Origin: Clitopilus passeckerianus
Taxonomy: Eukaryota > Basidiomycota > Agaricomycetes > Agaricales > Entolomataceae
Length of the DNA: 64,000 nucleotides
Assembly (NCBI GenBank): GCA_944990035.1
Contig: CALYLX010000142.1
Span: 248,001 to 312,000 of the forward strand
Direction: 5' to 3'
Part shown: positions 1 to 10,271 of the stretch, one piece after another
Layout of the letters: every line of letters begins with the position of its first letter
How positions within the stretch are numbered: position 1 is the first letter of the stretch
Translations under genes and position numbers: made by a program
The notes under the pieces: model-generated
The model's database searches: none
The model's input: the letters and a program-made list of their open reading frames with translations, nothing else
What the model was told of the DNA's origin: nothing

Positions 1-651
1 TCCCCTACCGACGACAAAGCTGCCGCACTTCTCCAACTCAAAGCCTTACGACAGGATGGGACAGCTGACGAATTTGTCACCGTCTTCAAGAATATTTTTG
101 CACGAACTGATCTCAGCGGTGACACTGCAAAGATCGAGATCTTCATGGAAGGACTTACTCCCAAACTCCGAGAGAAAATTCTCTTTTCCGACTCCCCTCC
201 TACCACATTCGATGATTGGGTCAAGAAAGCTGTCCAGTTTGACAGCAACTGGCGACGTGCTAAGACAATCATGGGACATACCCGTATCATCAAGACATCT
301 GATATGGTCAAAGGTGCTTACAAAACACCTACTGGAGCCCGAGACCCAATGGCTATGGATGTTGATCGTTTCACCACTGATCCACCCAAACGCCGCCTCA
401 CCCAGGAGGAAAGAGAACATCACAAGAAGAACAACTTGTGCTACTATTGCTCCAAGAAAGGTCACACAATCCAACAATGTCTTCAAAGGAAGAATTTTGG
501 AAAAACCTACCCTAGCAACAACGACAGCCGATTCCACAAGAAACCTGAGAAGGGAGCCGAGTTGATCAAATATGTCAGAGCAGTCCTAGCTGACATGCCC
601 CAAGAAGAAGCCGCTGAATTCTACACCGAAGCAGAGGCTGAGGGTTTTTAA
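1..651 (+). CDS. Ty3/Gypsy Gag polyprotein, C-terminal part
   Basis: The frame is open from the first base to TAA at 649-651, so the N-terminus lies outside the window. The first part resembles the capsid region of Ty3 Gag (retrotransposon gag domain). A CCHC zinc knuckle, CYYCSKKGHTIQQC, follows at about 439-480 and would bind element RNA during particle assembly. The last codons are GGT TTT TAA, which form a GGGTTTT slippery heptamer leading into the pol frame. I see no internal stop in this portion. Assignment rests on the zinc knuckle and on the protease ORF directly downstream. Confidence 0.9.
   Translation, partial: SPTDDKAAALLQLKALRQDGTADEFVTVFKNIFARTDLSGDTAKIEIFMEGLTPKLREKILFSDSPPTTFDDWVKKAVQFDSNWRRAKTIMGHTRIIKTSDMVKGAYKTPTGARDPMAMDVDRFTTDPPKRRLTQEEREHHKKNNLCYYCSKKGHTIQQCLQRKNFGKTYPSNNDSRFHKKPEKGAELIKYVRAVLADMPQEEAAEFYTEAEAEGF
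642..648 (+). promoter_or_regulatory. Candidate -1 ribosomal frameshift site (GGGTTTT)
   Basis: The heptamer GGGTTTT has the form X XXY YYZ in the gag frame (G GGT TTT) and is immediately followed by the gag stop TAA. A -1 slip would read GGG TTT TTA AAG, which is exactly the frame that stays open into the protease starting around 741. Frameshifting is a known way for Ty3-type elements to make Gag-Pol; use of this site is inferred from sequence alone. I did not evaluate a downstream stimulatory RNA structure. Confidence 0.6.
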
Positions 652-3600
652 AGAGGAAGACTGCAAAGCCGACGTCAGTACTTCCTCGCCCGATTGATAT
701 TTCCAGTGTACTTGTAGCTACTGATTTTTATGCTGAATCTATGCGTATCCCAATCTCTCTACAAGACCCTCTAGATGGAAATACAACAATCGCCGGCACA
801 AAAGCTCTCATTGACTCTGGAGCGCAAGGGTCATTCATCGACTCCGTCTTTGCCAAGACACATCACCTCCCACTACTCCCACTCCGACAACCAATTACTG
901 CACGAAACGTTGATGGCACCCTGAACAAACAAGGAACTATTACCCACTTTACCTGGGTTATTGCCAAGATAGGGACAGCCATCATCAAGGAAAGATGTTT
1001 TGTCACTGGACTCGGGAAAGACCACCTGATTTTTGGATTACCCTGGCTAAAACGGGTAGATCCAATCATATCGTGGAGTGACGGCACACTCGAAATCGAC
1101 GAATCACGCATTACCCAACGACTGTCGCAAACATTGATGCGAGCAGTAGACATCAAGCGGATGAGAGCCATCCGAGAACAACTACTAGAGGAAAACACGC
1201 CACCTACCCCAGCACCTGATTGTTCCGAAGAGAATCCCGGAAAATCAGAAGGACTTAGCGACTATTTCCGAATAGCCGAAGACGGAGAAGAGATCAATGA
1301 AGATTTTCTCATCGCATACTGCCAGAACGAACCGGCAGTCGGAATATTCACCAAGGAGGAACCCCCACTTACGCAGGAACACACAAAGGATTACCTTGTG
1401 TACGGGCCAATCAGGCCAACTACCACAATACGACAGACGGTGGTAACACACCATCCAGCAACCAGACACCACACACAGCAGGTGTGGATACGTGCGAAAA
1501 CATCAATTTCGCAAGCTCTGGAACATAAACGAGAAGATAAGGAACCAAAGAAATCCCTTGACGAAATCATCCCCGACTATTTTCAAGACTACAGAAAAGT
1601 CTTTGAGAAAGCAGCATCCGAACAATTCCCACCAAGCCGACCCTGGGATCACGCCATAGATCTGAAGACAGATTTTGTGCCAAAAGACTGCAAGGTCTAT
1701 CCGCTCAGCCCCTTAGAGCAAGAAAAACTCGACGAGTTTCTCAAGGAAAATCTAGCCAAAGGATACATCCGAGAATCCAACTCCCCACAAGCATCTCCGT
1801 TCTTCTTTGTTGCAAAGAAAGACTCGGGCCCTAAGACCATGTCAGGATTACCGACGACTCAACGAAGGAACAATACCTAACGCTTACCCCTTACCGCTGG
1901 CTAGCGAACTCATCGATAAACTCAAAGGAGCAACTGTCTTCACCAAACTCGACATTCGATGGGGATATCACAACATCCGCATCAAAGATGGTGACCAATG
2001 GAAAGCAGCGTTCAAGACCAACCGAGGGTTATTTGAACCAATGGTGATGTTCTTTGGACTAATGAACTCACCCGGTACCTTCCAAGCAATGATGAACCAC
2101 CTTTTCCGAGACATGATAGACGAAGGATGGGTCATCATCTACATGGACGACATCCTCATCTTCTCCAACGATCCAGAAAAACACCGAGAACGCACACGCA
2201 GAGTCTTACAAAGACTACAAAACAACGATCTCTACCTCAAAGCAGAGAAATGCCAATTTGACACCACAAGAGTGGAATACCTCGGGTTCATCATTGAACC
2301 AAACAAAATCTCCATGGACCCTGTCAAACTTGCAGTGATGCGCGACTGGCCTACGCCAACTACAGTAAAGGAAGTCCGATCATTCCTAGGATTCGGAAAC
2401 TTTTACCGCAGGTTCATCGGAAAATATGCGGAAATTGCCAAACCGCTGAACGAACTCACCAAGAAAGACAAGAAGTGGGAATGGACCAATGAATGTCACA
2501 AAGCTTTCACTACCCTGAAAGACAAATTCCTGGAAGCGCCTGTGTTGCTGATGCCTGACCCCACGAAGCCATTTGTGGTGGAAAGCAACGCCTCAAAACA
2601 TGCAACAGGAGCAGTCCTACAACAACGTGACGCCAACGGATCATGGCACCCATGTGGTTTCATATCTAAATCGTTCTCGGAAACAGAACGGAACTATGAA
2701 ATCTACGACCGAGAACTTCTAGGCATTATCCGCGCATTAGAAACCTGGCGACACTACTTCCATGGATCCCAACATTCAGTCGTGATTCTATCCGATCACA
2801 AAAACCTCACATACTTCCGAGAAGCCCGGAAGTTGAACCGACGACAAGCGAGATGGAATCTGATGCTATCCCAGTTTAACATCAAACTTGTACACACCCC
2901 TGGTGCAAAGATGATACAATCCGACGCACTATCTCGACGACCAGACCACATCCCAGGTGAAGACACCGACAACGAAGACATCATTTTCCTCCCCGACAAA
3001 CTCTTCCTTCGCTCAATTGACATTGAACTAAAGGACGAAATTGTACACAAGATGGTCAATGACAAACTGATTGTTGACGCCATTCGCACCGCCAAAGAAG
3101 ATGGACCCCCACCAATCCGATCAAACCTGGAAGACTGGAAATTTGACGATGGCATCTTGTACTACAAAGACAAGTGTGTGGTACCAGATGACGAAGACCT
3201 CCGAAGGAAGATAGTCCAACGTTATCACGATCTACCCAGCGCAGGACACCCTGGACAATTTGGGACACTGGAGAAAGTCCGGAAGGACTACTGGTGGCCA
3301 GGGATGTCAGTATTCATCAAGAACTTTGTGCAGGGCTGTGCAATGTGCCAACAAATGAAGATCAATCGCCACCCCACCGCTCCACCATTAATGCCCATCA
3401 AATCTGAAACCACTAGGCCATTTTCGCTAGTGACGTACGATTTTTACACGGATCTCCCAGAGAGTAATAGTTTCGATAGCATTATGGCCGTGGTCGACCA
3501 TGGAGCTACGAAGGGGGCAATTTTCATCCCTTGCACAAAGAAAATCGACGCCACAGGAACTGCAAATGCCTACATTGACAACATCTACCGCCGTTTTGGA

Positions 3601-4473
3601 CTCCCCGACAAAGGAATTTCAGACAGAGGACCTCAATTCGCCTCTAAAGTTTTCCAAGAAATGGGACGACTCCTTGGAATCAAGCTCAACATGAGTACCG
3701 CCTACCACCCACAAACCGATGGTGCAACAGAAAGGATCAATCAGGAGATTGATGCCTATCTCCACATCTTCTGTGCACAGAACCCCGAATCCTGGTCCAA
3801 ATGGATTACCACTCTAGAATTCTCCTACAACAGCCGAACACACTCTGTCACCAAACGAACCCCATTCTACCTAATGATGGGATACGAACCACCTGCACTC
3901 CCATCAGTTGCTCCCACTAGCAAAATTCCCGCAGTTGACAAACGGATCAAGGAACTTCTGCTAGCACGCGATGAAGCAAATGCTGCACATGCACTTGCTG
4001 CGCAACGCATGGCAGAGAAGATCACACGACATTTCACCCCATTCAAAGTCAGAGAAAAGGTGTGGTTAGAAGCCACAAATCTCAATCAAGGAAACATCTC
4101 CAAGAAACTAGCACCCAAATGAGAAGGACCCTTCAAGATACTTGAGGTAAAAGGACACCTGACCTATAAACTCGACCTGCCAAGGCGATGGAAGATCCAC
4201 CCGGTGATTCACGCATCACTTCTCACCCGTTACATCTCCACCAAAGCGCATGGACCCAGCTTCTCTAAACCGCCACCTGACGAAATCGACGGAATAGAAG
4301 AATACGAAATAGAAGCAATTGTGGCCCATCAGAAACAAGGCAAAGAGCGACACAGATACCTCGTAAAATGGAAAGGATGGCCATCAGCGGACAACGAATG
4401 GATGCCCGAGTCGGAACTGCGGAACGCCAAGGAAATACTCACCGAGTATAAAAAGAGGAAGAAACTCACCTGA
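642..4473 (+). pseudogene. Ty3/Gypsy Pol: protease-RT-RNase H-integrase-chromodomain, disrupted
   Basis: The pol frame continues from the frameshift site. The aspartic protease shows the catalytic DSG (Asp at 813-815). Reverse transcriptase has YMDD at 2140-2151. RNase H has Asn (AAC, 2587-2589) where the family's first catalytic Asp is expected. Integrase keeps its HHCC zinc finger (about 3226-3360) and the DDE triad (3439-3441, 3622-3624, 3730-3732). A C-terminal chromodomain lies at about 4288-4455. Two breaks are visible: a 1-nt frameshift in GGGCCCT near 1830 moves RT to another frame, and TGA at 4120-4122 stops translation before the integrase tail and chromodomain. This copy is therefore unlikely to be autonomous. 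Confidence 0.93.
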
Positions 4474-4511
4474 CACCACATAGCAAACCCACTCACATCC
4501 ACTATATAACA

Positions 4512-5871
4512 ATGTCTCAAAATGCCTCTTCCTACGACCGCACCATCATCCGCAACACCTTCAAATCCAATACCGCTATTACGGCGCTCTGTACGCATAC
4601 TGCCTGGAGCAGCGACGACAACCCTCTCACTGCTGTGGGAGAACAAGGAACCCTCTACCAAAACCGACGAACCGAAACTCACAACGAAGTGGCTCGTCTG
4701 CGCTACCAATTTGCGAAAACCACTGACGATCTTGATCAACTTTTGGACAAAGTTGATCGAGAAACGGAGGAGACCCTCACAGACCTCTTCTTTGCCATTG
4801 GAGGAACAGCTTTCCTCGACAAATTCTTCCCCAAACGACAAAACTGGTTCAACAACCCAGAGGAGACAGACTTTGAAACCCTTGCCTCCAATCCCTGGGG
4901 GCCTGAGGAAAGTCAAGAAGAGGAAGTCACAATCCTCACTGCACGTCAAGTTTGCGGAACCCTATGAGCATTTCCTCCCGTCACCAATTTACACACCACC
5001 GCAAAAATAAAACATAACCCCTTCGTCAAAGAAGAACAGAACAACAACAAGGAAAACATCAACCCCAATGGCAAACCCTCCGACGCCATACCTCTCCGCA
5101 TTCGAAAGCCCACCAGAGTCCGACTCACCAACGCTGGTGAACCTTCCCCCTCAACAATATCGTCCCAGAAGGCGCCGCGCACCGGATACCTTGCCAACAG
5201 ACCACCACCACCCAGATGGTTCAGATGCTACATTTGTGGAGGCAGACACCGACAGTGTCATTGCTTTCGTTTTGTGTGTCGTCTGTGCCATCATCGTGGC
5301 CCAGGCCATTACCCGGTTAGCTGCCCACAACGCTACCACAAGGGTATAGATCGTCATTTCTGGAGTAAAGGAAGTGTTATGATTTTGCTTACATGTTTCT
5401 CCTTACATACCCCGGCCCGCTTACCTATGCACGATTACTCACATATGCTGCGCATCACTGCGCATTTTTCATCTTTTTCCATGCTTACTCCGCATCTCTC
5501 ACGATCGTGAGAGACTTATACCTTATCTGACTCTTTCTGACTCACATCGAGTCATACTGACTCATGTACTTACTCATCATGCTGTGCATGACTCATTACT
5601 TACTCAGCATGCTGCGCATGCGCTATATTTAGAACTACTAGATAGGTATATAAACCTGTACCATTTGGTCAAGGCTCCTCAGCTTGACCTAGGCAATCTA
5701 CCTAACTGCTTAGTTCTCTACTTCGCCTTTAAGTCCCTTGCTTCGTCAATCTCACCAGGTCGTCAGTACAGCCGCAGCTGCTGACAAATCTCTGTCTTTG
5801 TTTATCAAAGACATCGAGCGTAAACAGTATTACCTAAGTTGTTAGGCTCTGCCTTAACAGGAAGGAATTGA
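4512..5871 (+). pseudogene. Extra 3' ORF of the Ty3 element with a Cys/His-rich C-terminus, interrupted
   Basis: Downstream of pol one frame is open from ATG 4512 to TGA 4965-4967, and the same frame stays open beyond that stop to the solo LTR at 5375. The first part is acidic and hydrophilic with a helical stretch. The last part is proline- and arginine-rich and ends in a Cys/His cluster at about 5226-5340, containing CYICGG, CRLCHHRGPGHYPVSC and related pairs. This could be a nucleic-acid-binding zinc finger. The solo LTR entered the last codons; after the target duplication the frame meets TGA at 5869-5871. Position after integrase recalls env/ORF3 genes, but I see no membrane segment in this frame and do not know the function. 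Confidence 0.6.
5375..5859 (+). repeat. Solo LTR (485 bp) with GGAAG target duplication
   Basis: The repeat begins TGTTATGATT and ends CCTTAACA, giving TG..CA ends. It is flanked by the direct repeat GGAAG at 5370-5374 and 5860-5864, the 5-bp duplication expected of a Ty3-type integrase. It is colinear with the LTR at 5905-6389, and I see three substitutions in 485 bp (5414, 5472 and 5736). No internal sequence accompanies it, so it is a solo LTR left by LTR-LTR recombination of a second insertion. A TATATAAA box at 5647-5654 is the likely element promoter. The 66-aa reading frame inside it has no coding support. Confidence 0.92.
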
Positions 5872-5904
5872 AGTCAGGAGACTTCAACGATAGCGAGAGG
5901 GTAA

Positions 5905-6389
5905 TGTTATGATTTTGCTTACATGTTTCTCCTTACATACCCCAGCCCGCTTACCTATGCACGATTACTCACATATGCTGCGCATCACTGCGCATTTTTC
6001 ACCTTTTTCCATGCTTACTCCGCATCTCTCACGATCGTGAGAGACTTATACCTTATCTGACTCTTTCTGACTCACATCGAGTCATACTGACTCATGTACT
6101 TACTCATCATGCTGTGCATGACTCATTACTTACTCAGCATGCTGCGCATGCGCTATATTTAGAACTACTAGATAGGTATATAAACCTGTACCATTTGGTC
6201 AAGGCTCCTCAGCTTGACCTAGGCAATCTACCTAACTGCTTAGTTCTCTACTTCGCCTTTAAGTCTCTTGCTTCGTCAATCTCACCAGGTCGTCAGTACA
6301 GCCGCAGCTGCTGACAAATCTCTGTCTTTGTTTATCAAAGACATCGAGCGTAAACAGTATTACCTAAGTTGTTAGGCTCTGCCTTAACA
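5905..6389 (+). repeat. 3' LTR of the Ty3/Gypsy element (485 bp)
   Basis: This LTR follows a purine-rich stretch (GCGAGAGGGTAA, 5893-5904) that fits a polypurine tract, so it is the element's own 3' LTR. It matches the solo LTR at 5375 apart from three substitutions. It carries the same TATATAAA box at 6177-6184 and the palindromic CTCTCACGATCGTGAGAG block. It ends at TTAACA, after which sequence of an inverted Ty3 gag begins. Confidence 0.9.
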
Positions 6390-6812
6390 CATCTTGACTT
6401 CCAACAACCAAACTTCGGTGTTTCTTCGGTCACCATCATATTCAAATGGTTGTCCGATTCGGAGTTCGGCGAGTTTCTTTGTTTCAGAGTTGTTGTTTGC
6501 CATCGTTTGTTGTTCCTGTCTTGGGGTCTGTGTGGGTGTTGAAATGTGGGTCTGTCTGTGGGGTTCTGATTCTGTTTCTGATTCCGGTTCGGTGTCTGTT
6601 AGTGGTTCAGGTTCGGGAATAGTTACTTCAGCAAAGTAAGAGTCGTCAAGGTTAGCGTCAAGTCAATATTTGTGCAGGTCTTCTTCTTTCGGTACCAAGT
6701 GTCTCCACCTGCTTGCGTTGTAATCAAACTCCGCGTAAGTACTGTTGTCGAGTTGTACTATGTTGGCTGTTCCTGTGGGAGTTGAAGTGTTTGGTGGTCT
6801 TGAGAGAGACAT
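6390..6812 (-). pseudogene. Ty3/Gypsy gag N-terminus, truncated and with a nonsense codon
   Basis: The minus-strand frame from ATG 6812 runs through a Glu/Pro/Ser/Thr-rich stretch into FEYDGDRRNTEVWLLEVKM, which resembles the start of the conserved Ty3 Gag domain (F-x-G-D-R...W). A TGA at 6663-6665 interrupts it. A second Met downstream of this stop (about 6500) could in principle start translation. The frame ends at 6390, the boundary of the forward element. Confidence 0.7.
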
Positions 6813-6891
6813 GGTTTCGGTGGTTCCTGCAAGAGTGGTGCACTTCTTGCAGTCGGGTGGTTGGTGGTTCTATCAGATCAGCTTGACCTTT

Positions 6892-7288
6892 TGTTAAGCT
6901 AGTACTGCTACTCGCTTAAACAAGTATCAAGGGTTCAGCTGCTTAGTCTTCTACCAGCCTTTGTAGAGACGAGCGAGAGTGATCAAGCAAGTTGAAGTTA
7001 AAGCAAATAGCGATATATAGGCTTTTAGGTCAAGCTGAGGAAGCAAGACCAAAAGCATGAAAGTATTTATACAAGGTTGGTAGGGCTAAGGGTTGGGCAT
7101 TGCACAGCAATGCTGTGTAAGTAAAAATAAGTATGACTCAGAGTGAGTTGGGGTATGAGTCACGATAAGTAAACATAGTACAAGTATCTCATGATCGTGA
7201 GAATACTGAGTAATCAATGTAAGAAAGATGAATAATGCGCAGCATTGTAAAGTAATCAAGTAGGGGTAGGCGGGCTGAAGTAGTAACA
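6892..7288 (-). repeat. Diverged LTR in reverse orientation
   Basis: On the minus strand it starts TGTTACTACTTCAGCCC at 7288 and ends CTTAACA at 6892. The ends and several internal blocks match the 485-bp LTRs at 5375 and 5905, but length and many positions differ. A TATAAATAC motif lies at 7062-7070 on the minus strand. Confidence 0.7.
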
Positions 7289-7293
7289 GTGAA

Positions 7294-7554
7294 TTAGTAA
7301 GAGGAAAAAGAGTCCGGGTGCATATCCAAGGTAACTGTAACATGGGTCTTCCTTCCTTTGAAGCACTCTGTAAGGGTGGTCTTGCTCTTGACACCAAAAA
7401 TATGTGCCGCTTCATGAAATGACAGGTTTGGATTCCTGTTTTTCTTGAATCCATTTCGGCTGATGGCTGCAAGAGCAAGCTGAATATGTTCCTCATCAGT
7501 TTTCCCTTTGAGGTCAAGAGGGTCAACTTGGACGAGAGGTGTTGGTATAGACAT
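7294..7554 (-). pseudogene. Transposase-like helix-turn-helix fragment
   Basis: The minus-strand frame from ATG 7554 contains EEHIQLALAAISRNG followed by SFHEAAHIFGVKSKTTLTECFKGRK. This pattern resembles the Psq/CENP-B-type N-terminal DNA-binding domain of pogo/Tc1-type transposases and their fungal relatives. No DDE catalytic region follows: the frame stops at 7294, six bases from the end of the inverted LTR at 7288. The fragment was probably truncated by that LTR insertion. An upstream in-frame extension reaches 7704 but has no recognisable content. A small domesticated DNA-binding protein is possible but less likely. Confidence 0.55.
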
Positions 7555-8495
7555 TGTGCTGGTAGTAGGTGGTATGACAATGTAGTAGTAGCCACATAAG
7601 TTGAATTTCAAATGAGACGGTGAACTTGAGCTCTTCTTGAATATGAGTGGGTCAGGGTCATCAAGTTCAAGTACTAATCGGACCATTATGCACAACCAGT
7701 GCACCAGATTTTGGGAGCATTCCTTGGTATATCAAGCTAATGCAGCCCGTCAACCTCTTTGTATAGACCTTCAGCTGGCTACGAGAGATATATTGAGAAA
7801 GGATGGCAGCACACCGAAAGCTGCAATCAGTGCGCTGCACCGCCACTTCTTACTGGTCCAGATGGCCTGTATCAAGCAGTATTGGATGGAATGCACTACA
7901 CTCTCTCACATTACAACGGATAAGACTTTGTTTTCGTAATGAATTATACTCCAAAATACTTTTCGAGAGGTCAGACGCGTCTCGATTGCATATGCAAAGA
8001 GGGCTCGATCATGACATCCAAAAATTCTCAAAAATCGTTCCTCCCATGCTTACGTCCGGTAACACTAGTTTACATGCACATGAAGTACAGCTATCAATTG
8101 TAACAAACCTTGTTAAGAAAGCTTTCGCCGTTATCGAGAAATCTCCTGCTGACCCGTTACCTGGTGTGACCCGTGACGTGATCTAGGACAGTACATATAT
8201 CCGAGTCGTGGGAGCTTGAAAATGTGACATCACTCCTCCGGCACGCGGGCCGACTCGATCTCAATATCGAACGACGTTGAACATGAGGCCCTTGAAGCCA
8301 ATTGAGGGGTCTACAACGCGCTCGGTTGACACCTTGACTTGTTCCTCGACAGGTTGGTGCCTACATAACTGCTCTCTAATCTCTAGACCCGCCATTCCTG
8401 TACTCTCGCATACAAACTTGCAGAACGGCCTAACACCTCGGAAGTAACGGGCTATTGTCAGCAGCCACCATCGCCGCCTGCGATCGCATTTATCC
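7555..8495. other. Region without a supported gene
   Basis: Short frames on both strands overlap each other and show no domain, signal peptide or splice structure that I can support. The right-hand part presumably holds the promoter of the F-box gene starting at 8496. Confidence 0.5.
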
Positions 8496-10092
8496 ATGCA
8501 TCGTGCCTGGCTGGTAACGGATCTTGTGCTAGAGATCCTTGATCTCGTTGAAGTCCAGTGCGGCTCCAGAAAAGACCTCCTGAGCCTTTCATTGTCAAGT
8601 AAAGCTCTGCATGACTTGGCCCTCGATCGCATCTGGTATCACATCCCCCACCTGCGGCCCTTGGTAGACTGCCTGCCAGACGACCTCTGGTGCAAGAAAG
8701 AGCAGGTACGTAAGACTTCTCCAAATCATCAAGAACGTGTTTTAGGTGCTCAATCATTCGCTGAAGGTCCTCCTGAGAGATATCCTCCCTTCAGACTGGA
8801 CCTCGCTCCAGAATTACGCCAGACGAGTTCGCAGTTTTGGAGATGAATGCCACGGAGAATATGACGTTTCTCCCGTCGTCTATAGGGCATTGTATCAAGC
8901 GTCAGGGGGAAGGTACATTCTTCCAAATTTGAAGAAGCTCATCCTGGACTACGCAATGCTGCCGGGAAGGATATTCTTCGCAGACATGCTCCTAGGGCCA
9001 AGCATTACAGAGTGCAGAGTCAAACTCGACTCATTCGAAACCCATAGCCCTCAGATATCTTGCATTCTCCGGCGATTTCTTTTGCTTACGAGCAGCATAA
9101 CCCATCTACCGTCACTCGAGGAGTTGGATCTTCCTCCCATTCACCATAAAATAGGGACAAATGACCTATCCCACGTATTTTACTTCCCTTCAGCACATGT
9201 CTTGACCAATCTTGCGGTCGGATCACTCTCGACAAGCGCATTGATTCATATTTCCCGCCTTCCGAGGCTCAAATCCCTGCATATTCGCTGCCACGGAGGA
9301 ATTATTGTCCCAGATTCCATCGTTGACCTCCAATCGGACACTTGGAGAGTTTCCAGGTCGTTCCCTTCCTTGGAGTCGATCAGGATTGACGATTGCGGCA
9401 ACTTCTCCGTCTGTGAGGCATTTCTCAGAACCGTATCCTCTTCGACTGTGGAATCACTCTCAATTGGCATTGTGGAAAGGCAGGGAGACTCAGCGTCGTG
9501 GGGAGATATCATCGAAACCCTGAGAGCCCGATGGAAAGCTACCCTACGACATTTGACCCTCTCGTATACCCGCCATTCATCTTTTCTCTCCCCACAAATC
9601 CATACCCTTTCATATCACGACATCGTCGGTCTCCTACATATCTACGACCTCAAAACGTTTGGCTACACGAGTTCACACAGTGCGGATTTCGACGACGGCA
9701 TAGTCGTGGAAATGGCCCGCGCCTGGCCCCGAATAGAGCAACTGAGGCTCAAATACCGGGCAGACCTCTCTGCTTCACCAGTCTCACTACAGGCCATAGC
9801 GAATCTTCGTGATCGTTGCCCAAGGTTGAGGTACCTGGCCTGCAGATTTATCGAGGATTACAGTTTCGACCAACTTGGAATCGATAGACCAAACGATGCC
9901 CTGGAAGTACTGGAGTTCTACAACTGCTCCATCTCCGATCCCCTTCGACTTGCTACCTTCCTTAATGATAGCTTTCCAGGACTGCAGAAAATGGTTGTGT
10001 CGGGAACGAGTAGGGTTAACTTCGCTTCATTTATGTCATGGCGCATTGTGGGGAGCATCACAGGGGTGGAATGGACTCGCCAGTACTACTAA
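8496..10092 (+). CDS. F-box-like protein, two exons
   Basis: Exon 1 is 8496-8705 and exon 2 is 8746-10092, with a 40-bp GT..AG intron in phase 0. The N-terminus (VLEILDLVE...DLLSLSLSSKALHDLALDRIW) is a degenerate F-box as found in large Agaricomycete families. The remainder is Leu-rich and repeat-like (RLKSLHIRC, LRHLTLS, IEQLRLKY), consistent with an LRR-like substrate-binding region. By family it would link Skp1-Cullin ubiquitin ligases to a target; the target is unknown. The product is about 518 residues. The start is the first ATG before the F-box. Confidence 0.82.
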
Positions 10093-10271
10093 TGACACCT
10101 CGCAGTAAACTTGTACATTAATCTTCCCAGACGCTCTCGGACTTGGTGATGGACGAGATGCCGAATGAAATCCCTGAGAGTGGAGCTCACGACCATCCGA
10201 AAGCCGATGCTGGGCGGATGCCAACAGGCAATGAAGTTTACGTAAGGCATTCGGTCTCAACGCTGCCTACC

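Larger units (their letters stand above)
1..6389 (+). mobile_element. Ty3/Gypsy chromodomain retrotransposon, 5' part outside the window
   Basis: The order gag, protease, reverse transcriptase, RNase H, integrase, chromodomain, extra 3' ORF and LTR is that of a chromodomain-bearing Ty3/Gypsy element (chromovirus). The window opens inside gag, so the 5' LTR and primer-binding site are missing. The copy is decayed: a 1-nt frameshift near 1830, an in-frame TGA at 4120-4122, an Asn at the first RNase H Asp position, and a TGA at 4965-4967 in the extra ORF. A solo LTR is inserted at 5375-5859, and the element's own 3' LTR follows at 5905-6389. The main element in turn lies within a reverse-oriented older Ty3 gag fragment. 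The right-hand target duplication would be CATCT (6390-6394), but its partner is outside the window. Confidence 0.95.
6390..7288 (-). mobile_element. Inverted 5' fragment of an older Ty3/Gypsy element
   Basis: Read on the minus strand, this stretch is LTR (7288 to 6892), short leader, then the start of gag (6812 to 6390). The gag is cut where the forward element was inserted. Its LTR shares the TGTTA/TAACA ends, the AGGTCAAGCTGAGG motif and the CATGATCGTGAG palindrome with the forward LTRs, but is shorter (about 397 bp) and clearly diverged. It is therefore a related but older element. The rest would lie beyond the left edge of the window if the forward element is a simple insertion. Confidence 0.75.

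Noticed and set aside
5068..5349. 93-codon frame with a hydrophobic end that could suggest an env-like membrane segment
   Set aside because: The overlapping frame carries the Cys/His cluster and is continuous with the ORF starting at 4512, so the hydrophobic stretch is probably a shadow.
5584..6314. Identical 66-codon frames inside both LTRs
   Set aside because: They are identical only because the LTRs are; no coding features and the TATA box lies within the frame.
5375..6389. Two-LTR circle junction
   Set aside because: The GGAAG duplication flanks only the first LTR and the 45-bp spacer continues the internal sequence, which fits a nested solo LTR.
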